Positions 35,392 through 47,089 of a DNA stretch of 64,000 nt are shown here, in pieces. This stretch comes from Cylicocyclus nassatus. Taxonomy: Eukaryota > Nematoda > Chromadorea > Rhabditida > Strongylidae. Each line of letters opens with the position of its first letter. The stretch's first letter is position 1. Under the pieces are notes generated by a model that did not search any database, was not told the origin of the DNA, and worked only from the letters and a program-made list of their open reading frames with translations. The position numbers were made by a program, and so were the translations under genes. The stretch covers positions 46,311,585-46,375,584 of the forward strand of contig CATQJL010000316.1 in NCBI GenBank assembly GCA_958299035.1, read 5' to 3'.

Positions 35392-36202
35392 TTAGGTTGT
35401 CCCAAAATAAACTCCATTTTCAAATAAATTGAACGGTTCTTGTTCTCCTAACAGACTTAAGATACCATTCGATAGAGCGGAGCAAGCTCTACAAAAATGC
35501 CACCAAAGATCCATCTAAGTCGTAATCCATCTAAAATTTGGGGCCAAAAATCAAGATTTCTCAGCTACCCTAAAAATCGGGTTTCTTTTCAGAGAATTCC
35601 TACGGACTTCCAACTTGGTCTTTATATAGTAGACATATAGTAGTACTCAAAAATGTATTTAGCGGGTTTTTAGGGGCTCGAAATTGAGGAAAAAAGATGG
35701 TCCGAAAACGCCAAAATGCCACTTTTTTCGGTTTTTTATGTGAAACATGGTATTTCTCAAATATAAGAGCACTTGCAAGGGTAAGTTTTTAAAATTACAC
35801 TTACTAAAGCTTGTAGTATACAATGACATATGTGAGGGGCTGCGGGCGAATTTTGCCATTTTTGGACAATTTTCGTTTCTCGATTTCTATGCTTGGAAAA
35901 AATTCGGTAAAGGCATATCTGAGTACTACTATGTGCCTACTATATAATGACCAAGTTGTATGTGCCTACTATATAATGACCAAGTTGGAGGTCTGTAGGA
36001 TTTTTAATCGCAGAAATCCTTCCAGGTGACAAAATTTTTTTCGATTTTGGCCTCAAACATTCCACGGAATGTGGCTTAGATGGATCCTTGGTAGTCATTT
36101 TGTAGAGCTTGATTTGCTCTATCGAATGGTAGCCTAAGCTTACTGGTAAACAAAAACAGCTTAAATTATTAAAAAAAGGAGTTTACTTTTGGGACAACCT
36201 AA
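35392..36202. mobile_element. 811-bp mariner-type foldback element
   Basis: TA|TTAGGTTGTCCCAAAATAAA at 35392 and GGGACAACCTAA|TA ending at 36202 are inverted ends. The arms run about 280 bp; an example is ATTCGATAGAGCGGAGCAAG against CTTGATTTGCTCTATCGAAT. Near the centre, GTGCCTACTATATAATGACC is tandemly duplicated (28-bp unit, about 35933-35988). No transposase. Confidence 0.75.
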
Positions 36203-36599
36203 TATTTTTCCGGTGCCCGCTTGCTCAAAATTCGCACGGCCACCTGCTTCCAGCGATTATCTGAGTTTGCTGCTCTAAACCTGCGAAGAAGACAACATGG
36301 CGTCAAAGCTGACAATGACATCTTTAGTTCTATACCAACTGCATTTGATGTCTTCTAGTGTTTTTCCCGTTTCTATGATACTTCTGCTTCTTAATCGCTC
36401 CGAAGGCATGCTGGCTTTCACAAAAAGATGAATTTTTTGAAGTTTGCTGATGCTGGTGCCACTTCTTGTCAAGAACTGGCCGCGACACGCATCTTAACGC
36501 AAGTAACTTGTTTTTATTTTTGGAGTACTCTGTAAGAAGAAGACGACTTGGCTTTCAAAAATGTGTAGCTTAGAAGATGAAGAATCCAAAATCAAGATC

Positions 36600-37320
36600 C
36601 CGCAAACTAAATATAGGGCCGCATGCAATAACATTCCAGCGGGGAGGCGATCGCAGAAGAAAGCTTCAGGTTCTGAAGCTCCAGATATCTAGATTTCACG
36701 CTGTCTACCTGCCCCCAAGTATTCCTACTATCCTTCACTATGAACACACTGAACAATAACGAGAAGCTGTACAAGCCGCATTTTCCATCTTTTGTATGAT
36801 CCCTGATGATCCCCGCTGCTTTTCTTCAAAGTCATTTTTCTTTTTTTGAAGTTAAAAAACCTTCCAAAGTTGTGCTAATTATCTAACACAACAGTGTTAA
36901 GCATGTTACTGATGAGAACAAATGAGTTTTTAGAAAATCGAATTTTTCGGTAAACCACAACATTCGACCTGTGGTTCATCGTAAATTTCATGGCTCCGAT
37001 ACATCACTTGTCCTTATCAGCAACATGCTGAGCAGTGTTGGCTTAGATGATCTGCACAGTTTTGGAAACTATTCGTTAACTTTGAAGAAAGAAATAACTT
37101 CAAAGAAAAGCGCCGGGGTCATCAGGGATCATGCAAATGCTGGAAACTGCGGCTTGCACAGCTTCTCGCTGTTTCAATGTGTTCATAGTGAAGGATGGTA
37201 GGAATACTTACGGTTACGCACACAACGTGAAATCCAGATAACTGGAGCTTCAGAACATGAGGCTTTCTTCTAAGCTGCGATCCCCTCCCCGCGGGATGTT
37301 AGTGCATGCGGCCCATAGTC
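36600..37320. mobile_element. ~720-bp foldback repeat, uninterrupted copy
   Basis: The left arm GGGCCGCATGCAATAACATT ... AGCATGTTACTGATGAGAAC pairs with the right arm GTCCTTATCAGCAACATGCT ... TTAGTGCATGCGGCCC. The arms are about 340 bp and moderately diverged. The loop around 36940-36990 includes AAAATCGAATTTTTCGGTAA. A second copy of the same element, split by the 9.47-kb Helitron, forms 38690-39078 plus 48549-48890; this copy therefore gives the empty insertion site. Confidence 0.75.
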
Positions 37321-38689
37321 TACAAGCAGCCCTAGAAAGAAGCGTCTATGTTAAGTCGTTCCTCTATACCAACAGAAAAATGGACCTCCAGCAAAAATTC
37401 TCCCCAGCATCTCTCCCTACTCCGCACCTTCCCTTCCTGCAAGGGATTGCATTTTGACGTGGCAAACACAGCTGAGTAGTGTCTTACTGTGTCGCTTGCA
37501 AAACTGTCCATGCTTGCCAATAAGATTTTCGAAACAGAACTTTCCAGGGTTTTCAGGGGCAGCGGAAGGCGACAACCGGCGCAAAATGGAGGCAGTGTAT
37601 CATCCGTCTCAATGACTTTCGCGGATTTCTTATCTGCCCCACCCCCGTAGTCCCCATCGTCACTTTGACACCGGAGAGTTTCTGACAGGCACAAAATTGG
37701 AGATTGTCGCCTTCCGCAATCTACCCAGGATTTTCAGTGTAATCTGCACCTCGAGGCATGGAAGAGTCCAAGTGATTAAAATATAAAAGCTGAAAATCTG
37801 TTTGGGCCTTGCTTAGAAGGAAATGTGCGAATATTGGGCATATTTGCCACTATCGATGCAACTTCTTTTCTATTGTCTAATTTCGGATCCTGCACTTACA
37901 GGGTTCCGATAATAGGCGTTACAAAAGTTGCACTACAGTTCAGTAAATTTTTGCACTCAATATCCTGCCGAGATTTGCGGTGAAACTGGGCAACCGCCTA
38001 CGAATAAAATGCCGGCAATTTGCGCGTTAGTGCAGTTTACTGAAGTAGCTATTTGTCTACGCGCAAATTTTACCGCAAACTCCCTGCACCGCAAGCGCAG
38101 TATAGTAAATCTATATTAAAGGAATTAAAAATCTTCTCGACTGTACCTTTACAACATTCGTGACCAAATAATATAGTGTGAAAGCGTAGTGTAAAACTTC
38201 TGTTTTACTTCTCTACAACAACAATGTTCAATCAAACCTCGCCGTCCAGGCATTCGTCTTACAAGAAAAGGATCTCGGTGACCGTGGCCATTTGCAATAC
38301 GATGTATACCTAAGATGCTTCTCGAAACGCTGATTCTAAATCTGTGCTCGATATCTGCGAAACGATCTTTTAAAGAAAGTTATGAACTTTTTTTCGTTGA
38401 AAATTTGCGTATTTTCGGTTAGCTAAAACCACCAAATTTGTTCTAGATTATCGCTTGAGGCTACAGAAGAGAATCTTAAAAGGGTTACTGATGTACATAA
38501 TACATATATAAATCATACTCAGCAATTGAAAAGGAAAAATTAATTTTTGACCATTTTGACCTCCGCAGTAGTTCAATTTATTCATGCAAGAATAATCAAA
38601 ACTTCAGCCAGGTTATCGTTCGGCAGATATTCGAAGACAGTATTCGGATCATTACGGATGGCTACGGTGACCAAGTATCCTTCCCTTGT
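37321..38689. other. No gene; contains GC-rich dispersed repeat copy 2
   Basis: Bases about 37930-38110 share words with 12150-12320 (ATGCCGGCAATTTGCGCG, CGCGCAAATTTTACCGCA). The rest has only short overlapping frames. Confidence 0.4.
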
Positions 38690-39078
38690 TAGGGCCGCAT
38701 GCATTGACATTCTCGCCGAGGAGGGAATCGCAGCTTACAAAGAAGATTCATATCCTAAAGCTCCAGACTTCTGGATCTCACGCTGTCTACCTATCCGTAA
38801 GTATTCCCACCATCCTTTACTATGAACATACTGAACAGGAGCGAAAAGCTGTACAAGTCGCATTTTCCAGCTTTCTGTCCCCTGATGATCCCCGGCGGCC
38901 GACCGTCTTCTCTTTACAGTAATTTTCCTTCTTTTAAAGTCAATAAAAACATTGCAAAGCTGTGCTGTTTATCCACTCCAACAGTGCTAAGCGTGTTGCT
39001 AATAAGAACAAACGATGTATTGAAGTCATGAAATTTGCGATGAACCCCACAAGTCGAAAGTTGGGATTTATTGAAAAA
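38690..39078. mobile_element. Foldback repeat, left half, split by the Helitron
   Basis: GGGCCGCATGCATTGACATT to TTGGGATTTATTGAAAAA corresponds, in the inverted orientation, to 37320-36957 of the intact copy. The match runs right up to the Helitron junction at 39078/39079 and resumes at 48549. Confidence 0.7.
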
Positions 39079-39238
39079 CTAGCTGGCTTACCCGGCTCCG
39101 CCCGGCCCTGTCAAAACCTATAATAAAGGTCACAGCCCTATCCCTGTACAGCCTTTCTCTGTGCCCACTTCTATATGCCAATTCCCTATTCTCGCTGTGC
39201 TAATCAGCATGCTCAATTACTTACACCTGTACCAACTC

Positions 39239-40117
39239 CCGATGGTTGTCCTCAACAGAGGCAACCGATGGTTGACCTCAACACAGGCAACCGATGGTTG
39301 GTACGATGGCTGTCCTCAACAGAGGCAACCAATGGTTGATACGATGGTTGTCCTCAACAGAGGCAACCAATGGTTGATACGATGGTTGTCCTCAACAGAG
39401 GCAACCGATGGCTGCCCTCAACAGAGGCAACCGATGGTTGGTACGATGGCTGTCCTCAACAGAGGCAACCAATGGTTGATACGATGGTTGTCCTCAACAG
39501 AGGCAACCGATGGCTGTCCTCAACAGAGGCAACCGATGGTTGGTACGATTGTCCTCAACAGAGGCAACCGATGGTTGTACCGATGGTTGCCCTCAACAGA
39601 GGCAACCGATGGTTGGTACGATGGTTGTCCTCAACAGAGGCAACCGATGGTTGTACCGATGGTTGTCCTCAACAGAGGCAACCGATGGTTGTCCTCAACA
39701 GAGGCAACCGATGGTTGGTACGATTGTCCTCAACAGAGGCAACCGATGGTTGTACCGATGGTTGCCCTCAACAGAGGCAACCGATGGTTGGTACGATGGT
39801 TGTCCTCAACAGAGGCAACCGATGGTTGTACCGATGGTTGTCCTCAACAGAGGCAACCGATGGTTGTCCTCAACAGAGGCAACCGAGGTTGTCCTCAACA
39901 GAGGCAACCGATGGTTGGTACGATGGTTGTCCTCAACAGAGGCAACCGATGGTTGTACCGATGGTTGTCCTCAACAGAGGCAGCCGATGGTTGTACCAAT
40001 GGTTGTCCTCAACAGAGGCAACCGATGGTTGTCCTCAACAGAGGCAACCGAGGTTGTCCTCAACAGAGGCAACCGATGTTTGACCGATGGTTGTCCTCAA
40101 CAGAGGCAGCCGATGCC
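39239..40117. repeat. Left minisatellite inside the Helitron, 26- and 38-bp units
   Basis: The core GATGGTTGTCCTCAACAGAG plus GCAACC (26 bp) is repeated, often lengthened by 12 bases (GATGGTTGGTAC or GATGGTTGTACC). About 25-30 units span roughly 880 bp. Long open frames in three registers (up to 343 residues) arise from the repeat and are not genes. The core GAGGCA.CCGATGGTTGTCC is also found, inverted, in the right minisatellite. Confidence 0.9.
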
Positions 40118-40394
40118 GATAGTCGTCCTTCCATTTCGTTCCTCAAGATGAGGATGTACGGTTTCGTTCCTACCCTCAGACGGTTTGGCTGAACAGGTCC
40201 TAGGCTTTCCCCGGAACTCATCAGTAAGGAGGGAAGCTCTACTGGATCTGTCCAGCTTCTTGTTTGTCCCACCCACTTGCCCTGACCGCCGCTGGCCGCC
40301 AATTTTTTTGGATTTTGTATTTTCCAATTTTTTTGGATTTTCCAATAGAAATGGCATGCAACAAATAAATACTGCACTATACTACAGCATGCAA
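40118..40394. other. Spacer between left minisatellite and helicase end
   Basis: Holds a duplicated TCCAATTTTTTTGGATTTT word (about 40295-40342) and frames on both strands that match nothing. It would form the 3' untranslated part of the Helitron coding region. Confidence 0.4.
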
Positions 40395-40892
40395 TTATGT
40401 TAGCGCCCTGGGATACACTACGTTAGCCGTGCTCCCTTCGGGCGCATATATGTACAGATTCGCCGGACTCCCGACCCTCGAACACGCCACGTACAGTTGA
40501 CCATGCGAAAAACAGGGAGTTTCCAGGTCTACTCCTACTGTTCGCAGAGACTGTCCTTGCGCTTTGTTGATCGTCATAGCAAGTGCAGGCCTGACCGGAA
40601 ACTGCACTCGCCTGAACTCAAAGGGCATATCGGAGGGGACGAAAGGGATTCGTGGAACATGAACGACTTCGCCTTTGAACTTCCCCGCCAATATGGTCGC
40701 TACTATGATGTTTGGCATGAGATCCCTGATGCAAAGCCTTGTACCATTGCACATCCTCGGTGGGTTGATGTTACGAAGGAGCATGGTTGGCAAACCAACC
40801 TTCAGATCAAGTCTGTGAGGTGGAATCCCATTGGGCTGGAGTGAATTCAAGAACTCAGTGGGGAAGTAAACAGCCTGTTCACGCTGAACCAT
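40395..40892 (-). pseudogene. Helitron PIF1-type helicase, C-terminal part
   Basis: Contains YFPTEFLNSLQPNGIPPH, then LKVGLPTMLLRNINPP with NGTRL, and the final helicase motifs ALAMTINKAQGQSLRTVGVD and YVACSRVGSP. These are the C-terminal motifs (V/VI) of PIF1-like Helitron helicases. The reading is in a different frame from the upstream helicase part: a frameshift near 40870 separates it from 40847-41725. The internal Met annotated as its start is not a true start. The stop at 40395 is the natural end. Confidence 0.85.
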
Positions 40893-41725
40893 GGTATTAA
40901 GGACGTGTACGTTGATACCGGTCCAGGTAGGCTGTTTAAAATCTGAGCATTGATAGAATCCACTTGCTCATTTTTGGGTGCCAGAATTGCTCGCTCGCAA
41001 ATCCAGTCCCCATTGCTGAAGTTGGTGGCAATGTTTGGGAAGACCTTTTCGATCAGTTCTCCCACCGATTGAACCATATTGCAGAAGTCTGGAGGAAAGG
41101 TAATCCAGCCAGAACTTGGTTCGACCGGAATTCTGCCTTCGCCAAGAAGCAACAGCTGTTGCGCAAAGTTTCGGGCAGTCTCATCGCCAAGGAGGTGGAC
41201 TCGCATGTTCGTCGTGAGATTCAGCGATCGAACATGTCTCCAGAGAGGAGAAGCTTTGAGGCAAGCGTTCAGCTCATCTGCTGGAGTCGATCGCGGAACC
41301 ACTGGCAGAGTTTGACGAAAGTCGCCTGCCAGTAACACGACGACCCCACCCATTAGCGTGTTGCTTTCTCGTATGTTCCGTAGTGTGTTGTCAAGGGCTT
41401 CTAGGCACTTCTTATGCGCCATGGTGCATTCGTCCCAAACTATGAGTTTGGCTTCCTGTAGCACCTTGGCTTTCCCTGTGCCCTTGCTTATCCCACACAC
41501 TGGGTGCTCTACATGAGCAATATCCAGAGGAAGCTTGAAGGCTGAATGGGCAGTTCGGCCTCCCTCTAGCAGTGTTGAGGCAATCCCCGAGGATGCCACT
41601 GCTACTGCGATTCCTCCTTGTCTGCGAATCTCGGCAAGTAGGAGATTGATGAGAAACGTTTTCCCTGTTCTACCCGGAGCGTCGAGAAGGAGTAGCCCAC
41701 CCTTGCCACTGGAAATCGTGTCCAA
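40847..41725 (-). pseudogene. Helitron PIF1-type helicase, N-terminal part with Walker motifs
   Basis: The ATP-binding Walker A reads DAPGRTGKTFL (residues 15-25 of this frame), with Arg where Helitron helicases usually have Gly. It is followed by VAVASSGIAS, AHSAFKLP, Walker B IVWDECTMAHK, and the GDFRQTLPV motif. The 5' border is a premature TAA: the upstream block ends EDQELV and this one continues RAVLDTIS in the same frame. The 3' end drifts out of frame near 40870. It unwinds DNA for rolling-circle transposition (family knowledge) but is inactive here because of the breaks. Confidence 0.88.
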
Positions 41726-41734
41726 AACAGCACG

Positions 41735-42618
41735 TTAAACCAACTCTTGATCCTCCGTAAGAAGAGGTCTGTTAGACTCTACAAATGTGGTCAGCTGATC
41801 GGCATCATAGGACCTCTCTCGGAGAACATCGCTCTCGAGTGCCTGGTCATCTCCGCGTATTGGCGACTGCAAACTGAGGTCTCTGAGAGTTTGACCGGTC
41901 ATCGACACGCACGTATCCTCAAGCAATATCAACGCTCGGTTGAATATCGCGGGAGAGTAACCGACGTCTACAGAGGGTGCCTCTCTGCGACATTCCCTGA
42001 GTACGTCTTCACTCAGAGCCTCTTTGTACTTCTCCCAGAGTGCTCGAGGGTTTGACGGTTGACAGACTGTCAAGATGATGCCGAAGAGACTTCGCAGTTG
42101 AGCAGCGAAACTTGTCGTAGCTGCTTCTGCGAGAGTTCTGTCCCATTGCTGATCATCTTCAAGCAAGCCAAGTCTTTGGCATGCTTCTCTGTAGGTCTCA
42201 CATTCCTTTCCATCGATGGTCTTCAATGCTGCGAATGACGTCGGTCCTCGGATTGTGTGAAGCAACATTCTGAGGTAGAAGCATTCGGCTTGGTTAGGGT
42301 GTACAGTATATACACGCGCTAACACATTCGCTTCTCTGACGTCATATCCGGGAACTGCGGCTCCTTGCTTCCTTCTGGCCCACTTCTTTGTTGACTTGTT
42401 CCAAGTATAATATCTTGGAACTTCTGAGTACAACAAAGTCCGTGCGAACGGATCATGTTGGCACAGAAGGAAGAATGCCGTCAAAGTTGTTTGAGGTGGT
42501 TGCGCAGCTCTTTCCTGCGCATTATTAGCCGTGAAGTAGACGCGTTGTCCATTCTCTAGATGGACATGTAGATGGGTGACAGGTGGGTTATGTTCGTGTA
42601 TCCTGAAACCCAGATACG
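41735..42618 (-). pseudogene. Helitron protein, region between Rep and helicase
   Basis: In frame with both neighbours apart from stops at each border. It contains TAFFLLCQHDPFARTLLYSE, VPRYYTWNKSTKKWARR and NQAECFYLRMLLHTIRGP, the conserved Helitron linker (YSEVP.YYTW, E.FYLRMLL). The upstream stop at about 42616 replaces the Trp expected in SSNEAVWRI by TAG; the downstream stop is TAA near 41735. The part from 42618 to 42485 reads through without a Met. Confidence 0.85.
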
Positions 42619-43254
42619 CTAAACTGCCTCGTTGCTGCTTATGTACCTGCCCGTTTGATATCGTTCGATCTCATCAAACGGTGCAGTGGCATGCTCGAGG
42701 CCGAACGTTGCCATGTCACTTCCCTTGTTCACATATTTGCAGATGTACTTAATCGACTTCACCGAATTACAGTACTCCACATTGATATGTGCTCGAAACA
42801 TTTTCGAGAGCAAGGGAGTGTATGGCACAACCCAGCTGTTGTCCACCACGACGTCTACGGTCTGATGGTCCACCTTCATTTGAATGACGGCGGTATGTCC
42901 TCCATCATCAGGCTTTCGCCTTCTGTATAGAGGATAGCCATCAGTTCCCGTTTGGGTTTCGCGGATCAGCTGCCGAGGGTACCTTTTGGTGCATTTGCCA
43001 TCCTTCATGCAAGGCGACCTCGGATTTAGTGGTCCGCATGGCCCATGGATCATGTTTTTGAGGACAACATCGAATAGAAGAGGATCCTCTTCTCGACTGG
43101 GAAGCTCCGCCGAGATGATGCTGTCGATCTGATCTGGGCGTATTTTCTCCTTCAGCCACACTAAGATGTGGGCATGCGGAAGACCGCGCTTCTGCCATTC
43201 CACGGTGTACATCCAGCAGGGAGTGTCTCCGTAGACGTGGCTCTTCGTTAGCAC
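42619..43254 (-). pseudogene. Helitron Rep (HUH endonuclease) domain
   Basis: The HUH motif is GLPHAHILVWL (His27 and His29 of this frame). The two-tyrosine motif is IKYICKYVNKG (Tyr170 and Tyr174), the nick-and-join residues of rolling-circle Rep proteins. Also present are CWMYTVEWQKRG before the HUH motif and HGPCG...PCMKDGKC, a likely metal-binding cysteine cluster. All catalytic residues are intact. The frame ends at a TAG after SSNEAV. Upstream the frame continues past the annotated Met (FKQKLTKLIDVLTK) but is shifted relative to the N-terminal block, so a frameshift lies between about 43255 and 43410. Confidence 0.9.
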
Positions 43255-43256
43255 GT

Positions 43257-45302
43257 CTATAAGCTTCGTGAGCTTCTGTTTGAAGACTCTCGCCGTGATG
43301 TCGTGGCGGTCAGAAGGCGCTTCACCAGGGAAGAGCTCTTCCGCAATTTCGGTCCACGCCGAGTTGCACGTGAACGTGGTGAACAGATCAGGACGCCCGT
43401 ACGCTCTAAGGCCATTGCGTCCTGAGTGTACTCGTGCATGTGGCGTGGGCCGCCCGTGAAGGAGGATGGTAGTATGACCATTTGCCCGAGGTCAGTGACA
43501 TTTCCATCTCCGGCCACGGCATCCCGCAGGTGGATGTAGTCGTCTGCACGCAGCTTTCGCTGATTGCGTCGAATGAAGAAAAGCCGTTCACTCTCAATCT
43601 TGGCGTACATGTCCACGATGAACTGGTGATATAGTTGGCGACATTTCACAACGTGGTTGAAGGACGCGGACCTTATCATCATGCGATGCGCATAGAAATC
43701 CATAGCCGATACCCTCTTATTGGTAGGGGCACCAGTGCTAGGATTCCTCTGCCATAGTTCGAAGTGATACCCGTCTACCCCATCCCAAAACATGAGTGGG
43801 TATTGCAGGGCATCGTACGACCTATGGGTTTCAGAGACGCGCTGCAACGTTTCGGAACGTTTCTCGATGATAATGTCACGCCCGTCGCTGTCGTCTTCGC
43901 CAACCAAGACCACCGCCATCTCGTTCACAGACGGAGCGTTGAAGCGTCGTTCATGCTGACCAGCAGGCCTTCTGTCAGCACGGATAACGACCTTATACTT
44001 GTCTGAAGGCATTCGATCCAGGTTGGTCTTGAAGTCCTTCACCAGCTCGTTGTGCTGATGCAGCATTCTTTGCAGCTCTAGCACGACGTCCGGCCTTGTG
44101 CCACCGATGATGCCGCAACGTTGATCTGCTTGCAGCTGCTCGTCGCAGACGAAGTACAGCTGCAAGAATTTGGGGCTATCATTGCCATTAGGAAGCAGGG
44201 ATCCAACTCTATGATAGACCTGTCCCTGCACCTTGAACGTTGGCATGAAGCCCTGTTCCTCAACGTCTGGCGTGGCAACTGTAGTGCCAAACGACGTCAT
44301 CTGGAAGCACGCATTGTACTTCCTGATGTTCTGCAAGAAATGCCTGGACACAGCACTGGTGCCGGACATGCAGGAGCGAAGCGGCTCAGGCGGCTCACGT
44401 AGAGGCGGAAGATCGACCTTGCCGCTGGAGCAGCACATGCCAGGAGGTTCGGCTCTGAACTTCTTGGCTTGACACTTACCACATACGACATCCATCCTTC
44501 CGATTAGTACCTTCGGATGGGTCGAGTAGTCTACCTGGGCATCGTAGTTGAGTGCCGCGAGGTGAAGATCTATTCGCCTGGATGTCTGTCGAGCGTGGAC
44601 TTGTCTAGCACGATCACGTTCGAGCCTAACTGAATGCACTGCACCAGTTTCCGCTCTTCGTGAGGCCTCAGTCCTCATTCGACTGCTGTCGAGGCGAGAC
44701 TCGCGCTGTTCAGCCGTCTCCTGAGATCTGGCTTCAGCGTTTCTCGACCGCATGTCTTCGAGTCGAGATTGGCGCTGTTCAGCCGTCTCCTGAGAACTGG
44801 CTTCAGCGTTTCTCGACCGCATGTCTTCGAGTCGAGATTGGCGCTCTTCAGCCGTCTCCTGAGACCTGGATTCGGCGTGTCTCGCTCGGTTGTCATCGAG
44901 CCGAGATGTGCGCTCTTCAGCCGTCTCTTGAGATCTGGCTTCAGCGTTTCTCGACTGCATGCCTTCGAGTCGAGAATGGCGCTCTTCAGCCGTCTTCCGG
45001 GATCTGGCTTCAGCGGTTCTCAACCGTTTATCCGCGAGTCGAGAATCACGGCTTTCTTGTGATTCTGAGGCTCTCAGAGCAGCAAGCCGCAGGCGAGTTT
45101 GCGAGAGACTTGCTTCACGCTGTTCAGGCGTTTGCGTTGCTCTCGCCTCGGCTATTCGGGCACGATTGCCTTCTAGCCGTTTCTGGCGCTGCTCCGAGGT
45201 CTCAGCCTCTCGTTGATCCCTGGCCTTTTTGGCCTTGGGATCAACTCTTCCGATAGATGCACGCTTCTTCGGCGGCATCTTGTGATGAGAGCCTTCAGGC
45301 AA
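43257..45302 (-). pseudogene. Helitron N-terminal protein: 23-residue repeats plus Helitron-like N domain
   Basis: 681 residues from MPEGSHH; a second Met 8 residues on (MPPKKRAS) is a better start by family habit. Residues about 60-240 are a charged, probably coiled, array of 23-residue repeats (QSRLEDMRSRNAEARSQETA). Next is a cysteine cluster (VCGKCQAKKF...CCSSG), then RRFNAPSVNEMAVVLVG, the YDALQYPLMFWDGVDGYHF motif and MVILPSSFTGGPRHMHEYTQ, all typical of the Helitron N domain. After DAMAL the frame shifts: the expected GRPDLFTTFTCNSAW is readable only in the next frame (about 43330-43420). Hence a pseudogene. Confidence 0.88.
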
Positions 45303-45700
45303 TAAGCTCCTCGGTACTCGAAGTAGAGCCTTCGGGCTTTTCTACTCGAGGTAGAGCCTTGCTGGCTTTTCGGTACTCGAGATGGAGCCTTTAGGCTTCT
45401 CGGTAGTCGAGATAGGGCCTTTGGCTTCTCGGTACTCGAAGTGAAGCCTTCGGGCTTTTCTACTCGAGGTAGAGCCTGTTGGCTTCTCGGTATCGAGGAA
45501 GAAAGAGCCTTCAGGCTTTATCGCTTGGTCCTCAGATCCTTGGTCCTTTATCAGGTCCTCAGGTCCTTGGATCTTTGGTCCTCGCTTGGTACTCAGAGCT
45601 CTCGGTGGTTCAGTGGCCGCCGGCTAGCAGAGGTGAATGACCGACAATGGCGAGATCGGCCGCCTAATATACCCCTCGAAAAGGGGCGGGGCCGCCTAAT
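45303..45700 (-). repeat. Upstream region with short tandem repeats
   Basis: Five to six irregular ~40-bp units of the type CTCGGTACTCGAAGTAGAGC then CTTCGGGCTT (45303-45510), followed by GGTCCTTGGTCCT-type words (45520-45590). It lies directly 5' of the Helitron protein start, so it would be promoter or leader. No promoter motif can be named. Confidence 0.6.
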
Positions 45701-45773
45701 ATAATAATATAATAATATATAAGGCGAGGCGTCGCTGCACGGTCATTTCCGGTGGTTGCCTCGTGTCGGACGG

Positions 45774-47060
45774 TTGCCTCACTCGGAGGAGAACCATCGG
45801 ATGCCTCACTCGGAGGACAACCATCGGATGCCTCACTCGGAGGACAACCATCGGATGCCTCAATCGGAGGATCCCTCCACTCGGAGGATGCCTCACTCGG
45901 AGGATAACCATCCGATGCCTCCAAGGACAACCATCGGATGCCTCACTCGGAGGATGCCTCACTCTGAGGACAACCATCGGAGGAACAACCACTCGGTTGT
46001 CTCCATTCGGAGGAACAACCACTCGGTTGTCTCCATTCGGAGGAACAACCACTCGGTTGTCTCCATTCGGAGGAACAACCACTCGGTTGTCTCCATTCGG
46101 AGGAACAACCACTCGGTTGTCTCCATTCGGAGGAACAACCACTCGGTTGTCTCCATTCGGAGGAACAACCACTCGGTTGTCTCCATTCGGAGGAACAACC
46201 ACTCGGTTGTCTCCATTTGGAGGAACAACCACTCGGTTGTCTCCATTTGGAGGAACAGCCACTCGGTTGTTTCCATTCGGAGGAACAACCACTCGGTTGT
46301 CTCCATTCGGAGGAACAACCACTCGGTTGTCTCCATTCGGAGGAACAACCACTCGGTTGTCTCCATTCGGAGGAACAACCACTCGGTTGTCTCCATTCGG
46401 AGGAACAACCACTCGGTTGTCTCCATTCGGAGGAACAACCACTCGGTTGTCTCCATTCGGAGGAACAACCACTCGGTTGTCTCCATTCGGAGGAACAACC
46501 ACTCGGTTGTCTCCATTTGGAGGAACAACCACTCGGTTGTCTCCATTTGGAGGAACAACCACTCGTCTGAGGACAACCATCGGAGGAACAACCACTCGGT
46601 TGTCTCCATTTGGAGGAACAACCACTCGTCTGAGGACAACCATCGGAGGAACAACCACTCGGTTGTCTCCATTTGGAGGAACAGCCACTCGGTTGTTTCC
46701 ATTCGGAGGAACAACCACTCGGTTGTCTCCATTCGGAGGAACAACCACTCGGTTGTCTCCATTTGGAGGAACAACCACCCGTCTGAGGACAACCATCGGA
46801 GGAACAACCACTCGGTTGTCTCCATTTGGAGGAACAACCACTCGGTTGTCTCCATTTGGAGGAACAACCACTCGGTTGTCTCCATTCGGAGGAACAACCA
46901 CTCGGTTGTCTCCATTCGGAGGAACAACCACTCGGTTGTCTCCATTTGGAGGAACAACCACTCGGTTGTCTCCATTCGGAGGAACAACCACTCGGTTGTC
47001 TCCATTCGGAGGAACAACCACTCGGTTGTCTCCATTCGGAGGAACAACCGTCGGTTGTGA
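45774..47060. repeat. Right minisatellite inside the Helitron, mainly 30-bp units
   Basis: 45774-45970 is an introductory array of GGACAACCATCGGATGCCTC with ACTCGGA. From 45970 the unit is CTCCATTCGGAGGAACAACC plus ACTCGGTTGT (30 bp), repeated about 35 times, with C/T variants (CATTCGG or CATTTGG) arranged in blocks that mark higher-order duplications (e.g. 46560-46630 and 46616-46690). A 30-bp unit keeps frames open in all registers, giving spurious proteins of up to 483 residues on both strands. Confidence 0.9.
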
Positions 47061-47089
47061 GACCAACCATCGCTTGCCTCTGTCGGACA

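Noticed and set aside
39161..40192. Open frames of 213-343 residues through the left minisatellite
   Set aside because: Three overlapping registers of the same repeat are open; the sequence is a tandem array inside a Helitron with no codon signature.
44660..45256. 198-residue plus-strand frame opposite the Helitron protein
   Set aside because: Mirror of the 69-base repeat on the coding strand; the minus-strand reading has the Helitron motifs.
46000..47060. Possible CRISPR-like array because of regular 30-bp units
   Set aside because: There are no unique spacers; the units are contiguous and differ only by point changes, and the setting is eukaryotic.
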